Source: Sphingomonadales bacterium UBA7473
GTDB taxonomy: Bacteria > Pseudomonadota > Alphaproteobacteria > Sphingomonadales > Sphingomonadaceae
NCBI GenBank assembly: GCA_002478575.1
Contig: DLOX01000233.1
Span: 4,517-20,221, forward strand
Direction of reading: 5' to 3'
Length of the DNA: 15,705 bases
The notes under the pieces are model-generated. The model made no database searches, had not been told where the DNA came from, and worked only from the letters and a program-made list of their open reading frames with translations. This document shows, piece by piece, positions 1 to 7,355 of the stretch; within the stretch, counting starts at the first letter, position 1; each line of letters starts with the position of its first letter. The position numbers and the translations under genes were made by a program.

Positions 1-19
1 ATAGCCTTCAAGCAGAAGC

Positions 20-202
20 TCACTTCGCCCCACTCCCGTGAACGCGTCGTCGCGGGACCGGCAAACTGTCATCCTGATAATATTTCGCCCCATAAACCTC
101 CAGCGCCTGACAATAAAGCTGGCTCCGCGTCAGACTAAGCTCTTTCGCAATTTCATCAGCTTTGGCGACGAGATCATCGGGGATGGATACATAGGCTCTC
201 AC
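20..202 (-). CDS. Ribbon-helix-helix (CopG/MazE-like) antitoxin-type protein
   Basis: This 60-residue protein has the form of a ribbon-helix-helix DNA-binding antitoxin. A short N-terminal beta strand (RAYVSIPDDL, residues 2-11) is followed by two predicted helices (about 12-23 and 25-41), with the SLTRSQLY turn typical of the family. The tail is basic (PRRR, 50-53). Such proteins dimerise, bind their own operator and neutralise a partner toxin. The start is a GTG; an in-frame TAG lies 12-18 bases upstream and no ATG is available, so this is the only simple start. The TGA stop overlaps a GTG reading off the left edge of the window (GTGA), which is where a MazF/PemK-type toxin would begin in such an operon. 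The toxin itself is not visible, so the antitoxin role is inferred from fold and gene overlap. Confidence 0.65.
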   Translation of the reverse strand: MRAYVSIPDDLVAKADEIAKELSLTRSQLYCQALEVYGAKYYQDDSLPVPRRRVHGSGAK

Positions 203-233
203 CCCTTCAACCTAACAAGCGCACCACTTTGCA

Positions 234-1034
234 TCAACCCGTCAATCGCATCGCAAAGAAAGCCAGTATCTCATCCAGCGCTTGCTTGGTTGGCTCGCCT
301 TCGCGGTTGATGAGGTGATGGGTCACTACGCTGTGGGGCATTTTGAAAGGGCTGTCGGGATTGGCATGTTTGTCCGCGATTGTCGTGCCGACGAAGCGAT
401 CGCCCAACGCATCCTTATAGGCTTTGAACCGTTCCGCCCTACAAAAACCATCGCCTTCGAAACGGTAAGCGAGCACCGTCAAATCATCCGCCTCCATCCT
501 TGCTTTCACGGCAGCCAGCTCATCTGGCGAGATATGCATTCCGGCCGCATTGTTCAGCGGCAAAGAGGGCTGCGAGAGCACAGGCGCCACCACACTCTTC
601 TCCAACATCATCGACAAGGCGAAATTGCCCGTGAAGCACATGCCAATCGCGCCGACGCCTGCCCCGCCGCATTCTTGATGCGCTTGAGCGGCCAAGGCGC
701 GGAGCCATTGCGTGACCGGGCTGGAGGCATTGGATGCAAAAGCGCGAAACTCCCGAGAGACGCAGGTCATCAGCATCGTACCCATCACGGCCAGCCCTTT
801 GCGGTTCACCCCATCCGCGCCAAAGAGATGCGGCATATAAACGGTGAAGCCCGCATCCCGCACCCATCGAGCAAAGCGCGCGACCAAAGGCGTGATCCCG
901 GGCATCTCCGCCATCACAATCACAGCAGGGCCACTGCCTGCGATATAGACGCGCTTGGTTTCGCCCAGAAAACTCATCTCGCGCCGCTCAAAATCATCCA
1001 ATGGGTCAAAGCTTGGCAATTTATCGCTGGTCAT
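234..1034 (-). CDS. Dienelactone hydrolase family protein (alpha/beta hydrolase)
   Basis: A 266-residue cytoplasmic alpha/beta hydrolase of the dienelactone hydrolase (carboxymethylenebutenolidase) family. The nucleophile elbow is GMCFTGN, giving a cysteine nucleophile at about residue 133 as in true dienelactone hydrolases. The acid is probably within the FEGDG segment (about 193-197), and the catalytic histidine within PHSVVTHH (about 233-240). Early strands carry VIVMAEMPGITP, the typical start of the fold. The substrate cannot be told from sequence; family members cleave lactones and esters in chloroaromatic breakdown but many are housekeeping esterases. I chose the ATG at 1034 because GGGGGA lies 5 bases upstream. 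An in-frame ATG at 1046 would add four residues but has only a weak ribosome site. The gene is divergent from rph, with about 75 bp between the starts. Confidence 0.85.
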   Translation of the reverse strand: MTSDKLPSFDPLDDFERREMSFLGETKRVYIAGSGPAVIVMAEMPGITPLVARFARWVRDAGFTVYMPHLFGADGVNRKGLAVMGTMLMTCVSREFRAFASNASSPVTQWLRALAAQAHQECGGAGVGAIGMCFTGNFALSMMLEKSVVAPVLSQPSLPLNNAAGMHISPDELAAVKARMEADDLTVLAYRFEGDGFCRAERFKAYKDALGDRFVGTTIADKHANPDSPFKMPHSVVTHHLINREGEPTKQALDEILAFFAMRLTG

Positions 1035-1111
1035 GATTTCCCCCATTCACCGCTGGCCTTATCAGCCCCCCACCGCTACATGGCCGCCATCACTACAAAA
1101 GGACAAGCAAA

Positions 1112-1828
1112 ATGCGCCCATCCGGACGTGCGCCCGATCAAATGCGTGCCATCACCATTGAACCAAATTTCACCATCCACGCCGAAGGATCGGCTTTGGT
1201 CAGCTTTGGCGATACCAAAGTGTTGGTGACGGCAAGCGTCGAGGAACGCGTCCCTCCCTTCTTGCGCGGTAAGGGCGAAGGCTGGGTGACCGCGGAATAT
1301 GGCATGCTCCCCCGCGCAACCCACACGCGTGGCAGCCGTGAAGCTGCCAAGGGCAAGCAATCGGGCCGCACGCAGGAAATTCAGCGGCTGATCGGTCGCT
1401 CTTTGCGCGCAGTCGTGGACATGAAGCTGCTCGGCGAGCGCCAAATCACCATCGATTGCGACGTGATCCAAGCCGATGGCGGCACGCGCACCGCGTCCAT
1501 CTCTGGCGCATGGGTCGCCCTGCGCATTGCAGTCGATAAGCTGCTGGCTGAAGGCAAGTTGGAAACCGACCCCATCAACGCACAAGTCGCAGCCATCAGC
1601 TGCGGCATTTATGAAGGCACGCCCGTGCTGGATCTCGATTATATCGAAGACTCAAACGCCGGGGCGGATGCGAATTTCGTGCTGCTCTCCAACGGCAATA
1701 TTGCAGAAGCCCAAGCGACCGCAGAAGGCGAAACCTATGACGAAGAAGCGCTTCTTCGCCTCCTCCGCTTGGCCCGGATTGGCTGCACCTCCATTTTCGC
1801 AGCACAATTGAAAGCGGCGGGTCGATAA
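1112..1828 (+). CDS. rph: Ribonuclease PH
   Basis: This is a full-length (238 residues) RNase PH, the phosphate-dependent 3'-5' exoribonuclease that trims tRNA precursors and takes part in rRNA turnover as a hexamer. Diagnostic features are the N-terminus MRPSGRAPDQMR, the block RGKGEGWVTAEYGMLPRATH (52-71), phosphate-binding Arg86 (SGRTQ) and Arg126 (GGTRTAS), and the acidic metal-site residues Asp180 and Asp186 in the EDSNAGAD segment. AAAAGGA sits 8 bases before the ATG. In many alphaproteobacteria rph neighbours hrcA or rdgB; neither is present here. The gene is followed by a small membrane-protein gene with a strong inverted repeat in the gap. Confidence 0.97.
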   Translation: MRPSGRAPDQMRAITIEPNFTIHAEGSALVSFGDTKVLVTASVEERVPPFLRGKGEGWVTAEYGMLPRATHTRGSREAAKGKQSGRTQEIQRLIGRSLRAVVDMKLLGERQITIDCDVIQADGGTRTASISGAWVALRIAVDKLLAEGKLETDPINAQVAAISCGIYEGTPVLDLDYIEDSNAGADANFVLLSNGNIAEAQATAEGETYDEEALLRLLRLARIGCTSIFAAQLKAAGR

Positions 1829-1844
1829 GTCTTGCGTAACGCGC

Positions 1845-1867
1845 TGGAGGGGCCATATTCCCCTCCA
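1845..1867 (+). promoter_or_regulatory. Perfect hairpin occluding the ribosome site of the 73-residue membrane protein
   Basis: TGGAGGGG (1845-1852) and CCCCTCCA (1860-1867) form a perfect 8-bp inverted repeat around a 7-base loop. The left arm holds the only Shine-Dalgarno-like sequence before the ATG at 1867, and the right arm ends in the A of that ATG. In RNA both would be paired. No U-tract follows, so this is not a standard rho-independent terminator for rph. A translational-control hairpin or a factor-independent 3' end for rph are the two readings. Confidence 0.5.
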
Positions 1868-2088
1868 TGCGCAACACAATCTCGCTCCTCATTGGCGTCG
1901 TCGCTCTGATCCTCGCCATCATTGCCTTCATTCCGCTGCTTGGCTGGGCCAATTGGGCGATCATTCCGCTCGCCGTGATTGGCCTTGCCTTTGGGGCGAC
2001 GTCAGACAAGACGAGCGGCCGCAATCTAAACCTTGTTGTGATTGGCATGGGCGCACTTCGTTTGTTTCTGGGCGGTGGCATTCTTTAA
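1867..2088 (+). CDS. Small two-pass inner-membrane protein of unknown function
   Basis: A 73-residue hydrophobic protein. Two membrane segments are clear: about residues 4-23 (ISLLIGVVALILAIIAFIPL) and 25-43 (WANWAIIPLAVIGLAFG). A short polar stretch (TSDKTSGRN, 45-53) follows, then a third hydrophobic stretch (LNLVVIGMGALRLFLGGGIL) that could pack as a further helix. The Gly/Ala-rich helices and the polar linker resemble the short conserved membrane proteins often annotated as hypothetical in sphingomonads. No enzyme motif is present. It lies 38 bp after rph, and its start codon borders a perfect hairpin that would hide the ribosome site. I do not recognise a family; the membrane location is a confident inference, the function is not. 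Confidence 0.7.
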   Translation: MRNTISLLIGVVALILAIIAFIPLLGWANWAIIPLAVIGLAFGATSDKTSGRNLNLVVIGMGALRLFLGGGIL

Positions 2089-2137
2089 GCCTTTTGCGTA
2101 AAATGGCCTCCAGTTTCACAGAATCAGGAGTATCGCG

Positions 2138-2554
2138 ATGGCATGGGGTAGCAAAAGCAACGAAGGCACAATGACGCCAACCAGTTCATCCACCTCAGCC
2201 GGTGGGGCCATGTCTTTCCTTGGCAATGAAGTGGTGATCACTGGCAATGTGACGGGCAAAGGCGATCTCCATATCGATGCCACGGTTGACGGAGACGTCG
2301 CCTGCAAAACCCTGATCCTTGGCAGCGCTGGGCGCGTAAAGGGCAATGTCGTTGCCGAAAAAGGCTCCATCGCAGGTGCGGTTGAAGGCACGCTGAATGT
2401 GGGTGCGCTCACGATTGAGCGGTCCGCCAAGATTTCTGGCGATATTACCTATCAGACTGTGTCGATTGAAAATGGTGCGCAGGTTGAGGGGCGTTTGACA
2501 CAGCGGTCTGCCGCCGGGACAGGGGATTTGAAGCTGGTTGCGGCGGCGGAGTGA
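2138..2554 (+). CDS. Bactofilin (polymer-forming cytoskeletal protein)
   Basis: A 138-residue bactofilin. The central region (about 27-122) is the repetitive right-handed beta-helix of DUF583: short turns of the pattern xVxGxVxGxGxLxIxxxxxVxGxV (for example VVITGNVTGKGDLHID and LNVGALTIERSAKISGDI). It is preceded by a flexible Ser/Thr-rich N-terminus (residues 2-25) and followed by a short disordered tail. Bactofilins assemble nucleotide-free filaments at the inner membrane and position peptidoglycan enzymes, stalk synthesis or polar proteins. In many alphaproteobacteria the gene sits beside an M23 peptidase; here it does not, so its client is unknown. CAGGAG lies 7 bases before the ATG. It converges on the gene at 2569 with only 14 bp between. 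Confidence 0.95.
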   Translation: MAWGSKSNEGTMTPTSSSTSAGGAMSFLGNEVVITGNVTGKGDLHIDATVDGDVACKTLILGSAGRVKGNVVAEKGSIAGAVEGTLNVGALTIERSAKISGDITYQTVSIENGAQVEGRLTQRSAAGTGDLKLVAAAE

Positions 2555-2568
2555 GCTGAGAAGTATCG

Positions 2569-3054
2569 CTATCCCCGCCCCGGCCGATCCTCGATCCTTA
2601 CGTCAGGCGCTTGATTGTCCATATCGCGCCAGAGCCGCCACACCCCATCGCGGCCGCGTTTGAAGACGAGGAAGGATCGGCCTGCGGCTTCAACTTTCTC
2701 TCCATTGGCGCGGGTCAGGGTCATCCAATATTTTGAGATGAGATAGCCGCGATTGCCATCGATGGTGATGAGTTCCGGTGTGAAATCGAAGGAGGCTTTG
2801 GTGCCGCTTGCCTTGTTGCGTTTCAGATAGGCGAGGATCGCATCGACGCCTTTGGCGGCAGGGGCGCCATGGGTCATCAGCCAGGCATCGGGCTCATAAA
2901 GTCGGCGCATCTCATCAATCTGTCCTGCCTCATAAAGTGCAGCCCATTGCCGACCATGGGCTTCGATAGCTGCTTTTCCGTTGGCTTCGCTATCGGCTTT
3001 GGCCAAAGCGGGGGTTGCGATCAGAAGAGCGAAGAAGAGCAGAACCTGTTTCAT
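2569..3054 (-). CDS. Secreted SnoaL-like / DUF4440 (NTF2-fold) protein
   Basis: A small exported protein of about 161 residues. Residues 1-18 (MKQVLLFFALLIATPALA) are a classic Sec signal peptide with an ALA cleavage site. The mature part follows the NTF2-like SnoaL/DUF4440 pattern: a long helix ending RQWAALYEAGQIDEM, the strand LYEPDAWLMTHG, a helix GVDAILAYL, then curved strands with GYLISKYWMTLTR and the closing WRLWRDMDN. DUF4440 proteins include isomerase-like and ligand-binding members and no specific activity can be read here. The start at 3054 is chosen because it puts the signal peptide at the N-terminus; upstream in-frame ATGs at 3063 and 3066 and a GTG at 3078 would only lengthen the n-region. 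It is divergent from the oxygenase at 3119 and the two may share a control region. Confidence 0.8.
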   Translation of the reverse strand: MKQVLLFFALLIATPALAKADSEANGKAAIEAHGRQWAALYEAGQIDEMRRLYEPDAWLMTHGAPAAKGVDAILAYLKRNKASGTKASFDFTPELITIDGNRGYLISKYWMTLTRANGEKVEAAGRSFLVFKRGRDGVWRLWRDMDNQAPDVRIEDRPGRG

Positions 3055-3118
3055 ATGCCTCATCATGCCCGACAACACGGGGGATGCAAGGCGCGCTTTT
3101 GCAGGCTATGTCTCCCGT

Positions 3119-4069
3119 ATGACCCAGCCCTCCGATTCCATCCCCACCCTGTCCCTCGCCCGCGCTGACAGCGACCCCAAGGGCTTTGCCGCAGACCTTG
3201 GTGCATCCTTTGAGCGGTTTGGTTTTGCGATCATATCGAATCATGGGATTGATCCAGCGCTGATCGCCAAAAGCTGGGCGCTGACAGCGGATTTCTTCGC
3301 TTTGCCGACAGAAGCGAAGCTTGCTTACGATGGTAAGGGCAATGGCGGGCAGCGCGGTTATACGGCGTTTGGCACCGAGATTGCGAAGGACGCGGACAAG
3401 CATGACCTGAAGGAATTTTGGCATGTCGGGCGCGATTTGCCAGCCGGGCATCGCTTTTTGGACCATATGCCGCCCAATGTCTGGCCTGTCGAAGTGCCCG
3501 AGTTCAAGGAAACTCTGTCATCGCTCTATGCTGCCTTTGATGTCGCGGGGGGGCGCTTGCTCTCTGCCATTGCGCTTCATCTGGGATTGGACGCCAACTG
3601 GTTTGAGCCGACCGTGGACAATGGTAATTCCATCCTCCGCTTGCTCCACTATCCCCCTATACCCAAGGATGCTGACGGCATCCGCGCCGGGGCGCATGAG
3701 GATATTAATACGATCACTTTGCTCCTCGGAGCCGAAGAGGCAGGGCTCCAACTGCTCGGCAAAGATGGCGAATGGTTGGCAATTGATCCGCCGGAAGGGG
3801 CGCTGGTCGTCAATATTGGGGACATGCTGCAGCGGCTGACCAATCACCGCTTGCCATCGACCACGCACCGCGTGATCAACCCACCGCCAGATCGCAGGCA
3901 CTTGCCTCGCTATTCCATGCCCTTCTTCCTGCATTTCGCGAGCGACTTCAGAATCGAAACCCTGCCCAGCTGCATCGATGCTGATCATCCCAATCTCTAC
4001 TCCGCCCCCATCACCGCTGATGCTTATTTGAAAGAGCGGTTGGTTGAGATTGGCTTGCTCAAAGCCTAG
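3119..4069 (+). CDS. 2-oxoglutarate/Fe(II)-dependent oxygenase, isopenicillin N synthase family
   Basis: A 316-residue member of the isopenicillin-N-synthase-like group. The N-terminal DIOX_N region (about 8-120) starts IPTLSLARADS and contains FERFGFAIISNHGI. The catalytic jelly roll carries the iron ligands His193 and Asp195 (GAHEDINTITLL) and His250 (STTHRVINPP), and the 2-oxoglutarate-binding Arg264-x-Ser266 (RYSMPFF). All key residues are intact, so the enzyme should be active. Bacterial relatives are often annotated as flavonol-synthase-like or oxidoreductases and the substrate is unknown; no biosynthetic cluster surrounds it. The reading frame is open far upstream, but the ATG at 3119 gives the usual family N-terminus, whereas the 5' extension overlaps the divergent gene and looks noncoding. 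Ribosome site is weak. Confidence 0.9.
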   Translation: MTQPSDSIPTLSLARADSDPKGFAADLGASFERFGFAIISNHGIDPALIAKSWALTADFFALPTEAKLAYDGKGNGGQRGYTAFGTEIAKDADKHDLKEFWHVGRDLPAGHRFLDHMPPNVWPVEVPEFKETLSSLYAAFDVAGGRLLSAIALHLGLDANWFEPTVDNGNSILRLLHYPPIPKDADGIRAGAHEDINTITLLLGAEEAGLQLLGKDGEWLAIDPPEGALVVNIGDMLQRLTNHRLPSTTHRVINPPPDRRHLPRYSMPFFLHFASDFRIETLPSCIDADHPNLYSAPITADAYLKERLVEIGLLKA

Positions 4070-4084
4070 GCAAACCGTGAGTCG

Positions 4085-4131
4085 CTGACTCGAAACTGTC
4101 ACCAAAGCGTCATTCCGGCGTCGCGCAATAA
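4085..4131 (+). promoter_or_regulatory. Candidate PhoB-dependent promoter (Pho box) of the plcP-agt operon
   Basis: CTGTCAC (4096-4102), four bases, then GCGTCAT (4107-4113) matches the Pho-box layout of two 7-bp half-sites at 11-bp pitch (consensus CTGTCAT-N4-CTGTCAC). A third weaker half-site, CTGACTC (4085-4091), lies exactly 11 bp upstream. A possible -10, CAATAA (4126-4131), falls about 12 bp after the last half-site, where a PhoB-activated promoter would have it. The box lies 60 bp before the plcP start, in a gap that holds nothing else recognisable. Assignment rests on pattern plus the phosphate-starvation role of the operon. Confidence 0.6.
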
Positions 4132-4173
4132 AGCTATCGGACCCCTACTGGCACCTACGGGGGGAGATGAGCC

Positions 4174-5079
4174 ATGAGCGCAGTAACAGTAGCAGTGCAA
4201 AATTTAGCTAGAACAATATCGGACCCGATTGGTCCGAATCAACCAAGGACGATTTCGCGCCAGCCCGATTGGTTTTGGGCGCCTGAGCCACGCAGCTTCG
4301 TGCCGAAGGTCAAATATCGCACGATCTGGATCTCGGACATTCATTTGGGTACATCAGGCTGCAATGCTGATTTGCTAGTCGACTTTTTGCACTCCGTGGA
4401 ATGCGAAACTCTTTATCTCGTCGGTGACATTGTCGATGGCTGGCGCTTGAAAAAGGGCTGGTATTGGCCCGCTCAGCATAATGACATTGTCCGCCGCATC
4501 CTGAAAATGGCTGCACGCGGTACGCGCGTCATCTACATCCCCGGCAATCATGATGAAGTGATGCGCGAATATGCAGGCTTCCACTTTGGCGGCGTCGAGA
4601 TCGCTCTGGAGGCGGTTCACGAAACGGTGGACGGTCGTAAGCTTCTCGTGACCCATGGCGACATGTTTGATGGCGTGGTGCTTTATGCACGCTGGCTCGC
4701 GATCTTGGGCGACCATGCCTATACTGCGCTTCTCCGCGCCAATATCATCTTCAATGCTGTCCGTCGCCGCTTGGGCCTGCCTTATTGGTCTATGTCTGCG
4801 CATCTCAAAAAGAAGGTGAAGAACAGCGTCCAATATATTTGCCGCTTTGAAGAGGCCGTTGCGCGCGAAGCCGTGATACGAGGCCTTGATGGCATTGTCT
4901 GCGGCCATATCCATGATGCTGAAATCCGCGAAATTGATGGTGTGACTTACTATAACGACGGCGATTGGGTCGAAAGCTGCACCGCTTTGGTCGAAGATAA
5001 GACAGGGGCCATGTCCATCATCGATTGGGGCGCTCAAGTGCGCACGCGGGAAGGGGCACAGTTGGTGGTCGTTGCATGA
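4174..5079 (+). CDS. plcP: PlcP-type metallophosphoesterase (phospholipase C of membrane lipid remodelling)
   Basis: A 301-residue calcineurin-like phosphoesterase with the full two-metal set: Asp55-x-His57 (ISDIHLGT), Asp85 (VGDIVD), Asn125-His126 (GNHDE), His161 (THGD), and His245-x-His247 (GHIHD). Automated naming would be UDP-2,3-diacylglucosamine diphosphatase (LpxH-like). Two features favour PlcP instead: the phrase HLGTSGCNADLLVDFL after the first metal motif, and the overlapping glycosyltransferase gene. PlcP, described in Sinorhizobium meliloti and marine alphaproteobacteria, cleaves phosphatidylcholine and related lipids to diacylglycerol during phosphate starvation, freeing phosphate. 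The first 45 residues are a nonconserved-looking extension. A GGGGGAGA ribosome site sits 7 bases before the ATG. A Pho-box-like element lies upstream. The stop overlaps the next start (ATGA). LpxH function is the main alternative. Confidence 0.78.
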   Translation: MSAVTVAVQNLARTISDPIGPNQPRTISRQPDWFWAPEPRSFVPKVKYRTIWISDIHLGTSGCNADLLVDFLHSVECETLYLVGDIVDGWRLKKGWYWPAQHNDIVRRILKMAARGTRVIYIPGNHDEVMREYAGFHFGGVEIALEAVHETVDGRKLLVTHGDMFDGVVLYARWLAILGDHAYTALLRANIIFNAVRRRLGLPYWSMSAHLKKKVKNSVQYICRFEEAVAREAVIRGLDGIVCGHIHDAEIREIDGVTYYNDGDWVESCTALVEDKTGAMSIIDWGAQVRTREGAQLVVVA

Positions 5080-6134
5080 GGATCGTCATCGCCACCGATG
5101 CCTGGAAGCCGCAGGTCAATGGTGTCGTCCGATCTTTGAGCGAAACCGTCAACCGGATGAAGCGGCGCGGCTATAGCGTCGAAATGATCACGCCTGATCT
5201 CTTCTCGACCATCCCTTGCCCGGGCTATAGCGAGATCAGGCTGGCGCTTCTGCCCCGAATGAAGGCACGGCGGCTGCTTCATCAATTCCGTCCTGACATT
5301 GTTCATATCGCAACCGAAGGTCCGATTGGATGGGCGACGCGGGGTTGGTGTTTGGCGCATGGCGTACCTTTCACAACTGCCTTTCATACGCGCTTTCCAG
5401 ACTATGCTTCGGTGCGCACGGGACTCTCGCCGGATCGCTTTTGGCCGATCATGCGGCGCTTTCACGCCAAGTCTCGCGCAGTGATGTGCGCCACACCGAC
5501 GCTGATGAATGAACTGGCTGAGCGTGGGATCACGCAAACCCGGCTATGGTCCCGCGGGGTGGATCTTGACCTGTTCCGCCCCGACCGCGCCCCGCATCCA
5601 GCGCTTGCCAATCTCCCGCGCCCGATCCTCCTTTGCGTCGGCCGTGTGGCGGTGGAGAAAAATCTCGAATCCTTCCTGTCGGCACCCATGGTCGGCAGCA
5701 AAGTGATTGTGGGCGATGGGCCAATGCTCGAGGAATTGAAGCAGCGCTATCCCGATGCGACTTTCTTAGGCGCGCTTCATGGTCCAGAACTGGCCTCTGC
5801 CTATGCGGCATCGGACCTGTTTGTTTTCCCGAGCAAAACAGACACATTTGGGCTGGTGATCATTGAAGCTTTGGCGAGTGGCTTGCCCGTGGCGGCCTAT
5901 CCTGTCCCCGGCCCCATCGATATCCTTGGGCCGCTGGTGCATATGACAGATGGCGTCCCCGCTGATCCGATTGGTGTGCTCGACGATAATCTCACTCAAG
6001 CCGTCGTCCGCGCAGAGGGCATAGATCGCACTCACTGCACAAGGATTGGGCGGCGATACAGCTGGGATGCCTGTGTCGATCAATTTGTCGATATCCTGAT
6101 CGACTCAACGGCTCCGCGCAGATTGGCGGCCTAA
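5076..6134 (+). CDS. agt: GT4-family glycosyltransferase, Agt-type diacylglycerol glycosyltransferase
   Basis: A 352-residue GT-B glycosyltransferase. The N-terminal acceptor domain opens with MRIVIATDAWKPQVNGVVRS, the usual start of GT4 lipid glycosyltransferases, followed by DIVHIATEGPIG and FHTRFPDY. The C-terminal nucleotide-sugar domain has VGRVAVEKN (188-196), VGDGP (212-216) and the GT4 motif FPSKTDTFGLVIIEALASG (251-269), where the usual Glu-x7-Glu appears as Asp256-x7-Glu264, a common variant. In plcP-agt operons this enzyme glycosylates the diacylglycerol that PlcP releases, giving phosphorus-free glycolipids; the sugar (hexose or glucuronate) cannot be told from sequence. Its ATG overlaps the plcP stop by four bases, so translation is probably coupled. 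The start at 5076 is preferred over an upstream ATG at 5025 inside plcP. Confidence 0.8.
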   Translation: MRIVIATDAWKPQVNGVVRSLSETVNRMKRRGYSVEMITPDLFSTIPCPGYSEIRLALLPRMKARRLLHQFRPDIVHIATEGPIGWATRGWCLAHGVPFTTAFHTRFPDYASVRTGLSPDRFWPIMRRFHAKSRAVMCATPTLMNELAERGITQTRLWSRGVDLDLFRPDRAPHPALANLPRPILLCVGRVAVEKNLESFLSAPMVGSKVIVGDGPMLEELKQRYPDATFLGALHGPELASAYAASDLFVFPSKTDTFGLVIIEALASGLPVAAYPVPGPIDILGPLVHMTDGVPADPIGVLDDNLTQAVVRAEGIDRTHCTRIGRRYSWDACVDQFVDILIDSTAPRRLAA

Positions 6135-6185
6135 GTCTCTTTCGCTTTTCCTTGCGTGAAACGGCTCAAAAGCTAGAGCGGGGCC

Positions 6186-7310
6186 ATGACTGACGCAATT
6201 GCCCTCGCCAAGGCCTTGATGGCTGCCCCCAGCGTGACCCCAGCCACGGGCGAGGTCTTTGATGTGCTGGAAGCGGCGCTCATTCCGCTGGGCTTCACAG
6301 TGGATCGGATGATCTGCGGCGAGGCACCCGATGGCCCCGTCGAAAATCTCTTTGCGACGCGGGCAGGCACCGGAGACGCGGCCCATTTTGCCTTTGCCGG
6401 GCATTTGGACGTCGTTCCCCCCGGCGGCGGCTGGACCAGCGGGGCCTTTGAACCGGAAGTGCGCGGCGATTTGCTTTATGGACGCGGTGCCGTTGACATG
6501 AAGGCGAGCATTGCCGCCTTTGTTGCCGCCATCCCCGCCACAAGCGCGGGCCGCATCAGCCTGATCATTACGGGCGATGAGGAAGGCCCCGCTATTTACG
6601 GCACAGTCCCGTTGATCGATCATATGAAGGCCAAGGGGCTGATCCCAGATCTTTGCCTTGTGGGGGAGCCAACCTCGGTCAACCGGCTGGGTGATATGGT
6701 GAAGATCGGGCGGCGCGGCTCCGTCAATATGTGGATCACGGTTCCGGGAAGCGAAGGCCATGTCGCCTATCCGCATTTGGCCGATAATCCGATCCCTAAG
6801 CTGGTGCGGATCTTGTCGCAGGTTGATGCAATTGTGCTGGATGAAGGGACGGACTGGTTTCAGGCATCAAATATCGAGATCACGGATTTGGAGGTTGGCA
6901 ACCCCGCAACCAATGTGATCCCGCCCATGGCCAAAGCAAGGCTGTCAATCCGCTTCAATGACCTTCACACAGGCGAAGTATTGGTTGGTCGCATCCGCGC
7001 AATAGTAGAAGGCGAAGACCCGAAGGCCGAGCTGATCGCGCGCATCTCAGGCGAGGCCTTCCTAACGCCGCCGGGCGCATTGTCGACGCTGGTGAGCGAC
7101 GCGATCAGAGAAGTCACCGGCCTCACCCCAGAGCTCTCCACCACCGGCGGCACATCAGACGCCCGCTTCCTCTCCAAAATCTGCCCCGTGGTGGAATTTG
7201 GGTTGTTGAACGCAACCATGCACAAGCGCGATGAAGCGGTGGCGCTGGCCGATGTGGAGGCGCTTGTGGAGATATTTGGTGGCGTGATCCGAAGGGCGCA
7301 GGGTAGGTGA
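6186..7310 (+). CDS. dapE: Succinyl-diaminopimelate desuccinylase
   Basis: A 374-residue M20 metallopeptidase matching DapE, which hydrolyses N-succinyl-LL-2,6-diaminopimelate in the lysine and peptidoglycan (meso-DAP) pathway. Dinuclear zinc ligands are visible: His73 (FAGHLDVVPPG), Asp104 (GRGAVDMK), Glu133 with the catalytic base Glu132 (TGDEEGP), Glu161 (LVGEPTS) and His346 (NATMHKRDE). Typical DapE blocks GRRGSVN, GHVAYPHLADNP (191-202) and STTGGTSDARF (318-328) are intact. Length matches the family. The start at 6186 has only a weak GC-rich ribosome site. It begins 51 bp after agt and could read through from it, but the pathways are unrelated. Confidence 0.96.
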   Translation: MTDAIALAKALMAAPSVTPATGEVFDVLEAALIPLGFTVDRMICGEAPDGPVENLFATRAGTGDAAHFAFAGHLDVVPPGGGWTSGAFEPEVRGDLLYGRGAVDMKASIAAFVAAIPATSAGRISLIITGDEEGPAIYGTVPLIDHMKAKGLIPDLCLVGEPTSVNRLGDMVKIGRRGSVNMWITVPGSEGHVAYPHLADNPIPKLVRILSQVDAIVLDEGTDWFQASNIEITDLEVGNPATNVIPPMAKARLSIRFNDLHTGEVLVGRIRAIVEGEDPKAELIARISGEAFLTPPGALSTLVSDAIREVTGLTPELSTTGGTSDARFLSKICPVVEFGLLNATMHKRDEAVALADVEALVEIFGGVIRRAQGR

Positions 7311-7312
7311 AG

Positions 7313-7355
7313 CCGTTTGAGCTCCAAGCGACTACCCCTACTCTTCCTCAAACGG
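7313..7355. repeat. 9-bp perfect inverted repeat between convergent genes
   Basis: CCGTTTGAG (7313-7321), just after the dapE stop, is exactly complementary to CTCAAACGG (7347-7355), which lies in the last codons of the convergent membrane-protein gene. The 25-base loop is long and there is no U-tract on either side, so a bidirectional terminator is possible but not clear. Confidence 0.35.

Noticed and set aside
66..72. CTGTCAT, an exact Pho-box half-site
   Set aside because: It lies inside the antitoxin-like coding region and no second half-site occurs 11 bp away.
282..1229. Long plus-strand frame opposite the hydrolase gene
   Set aside because: It is the complement of a well-supported gene with intact catalytic motifs and runs on into rph; it is a shadow.
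2981..3118. 46-residue N-terminal extension of the oxygenase
   Set aside because: It overlaps the signal-peptide region of the divergent gene, and family members start near IPTLSLARAD.
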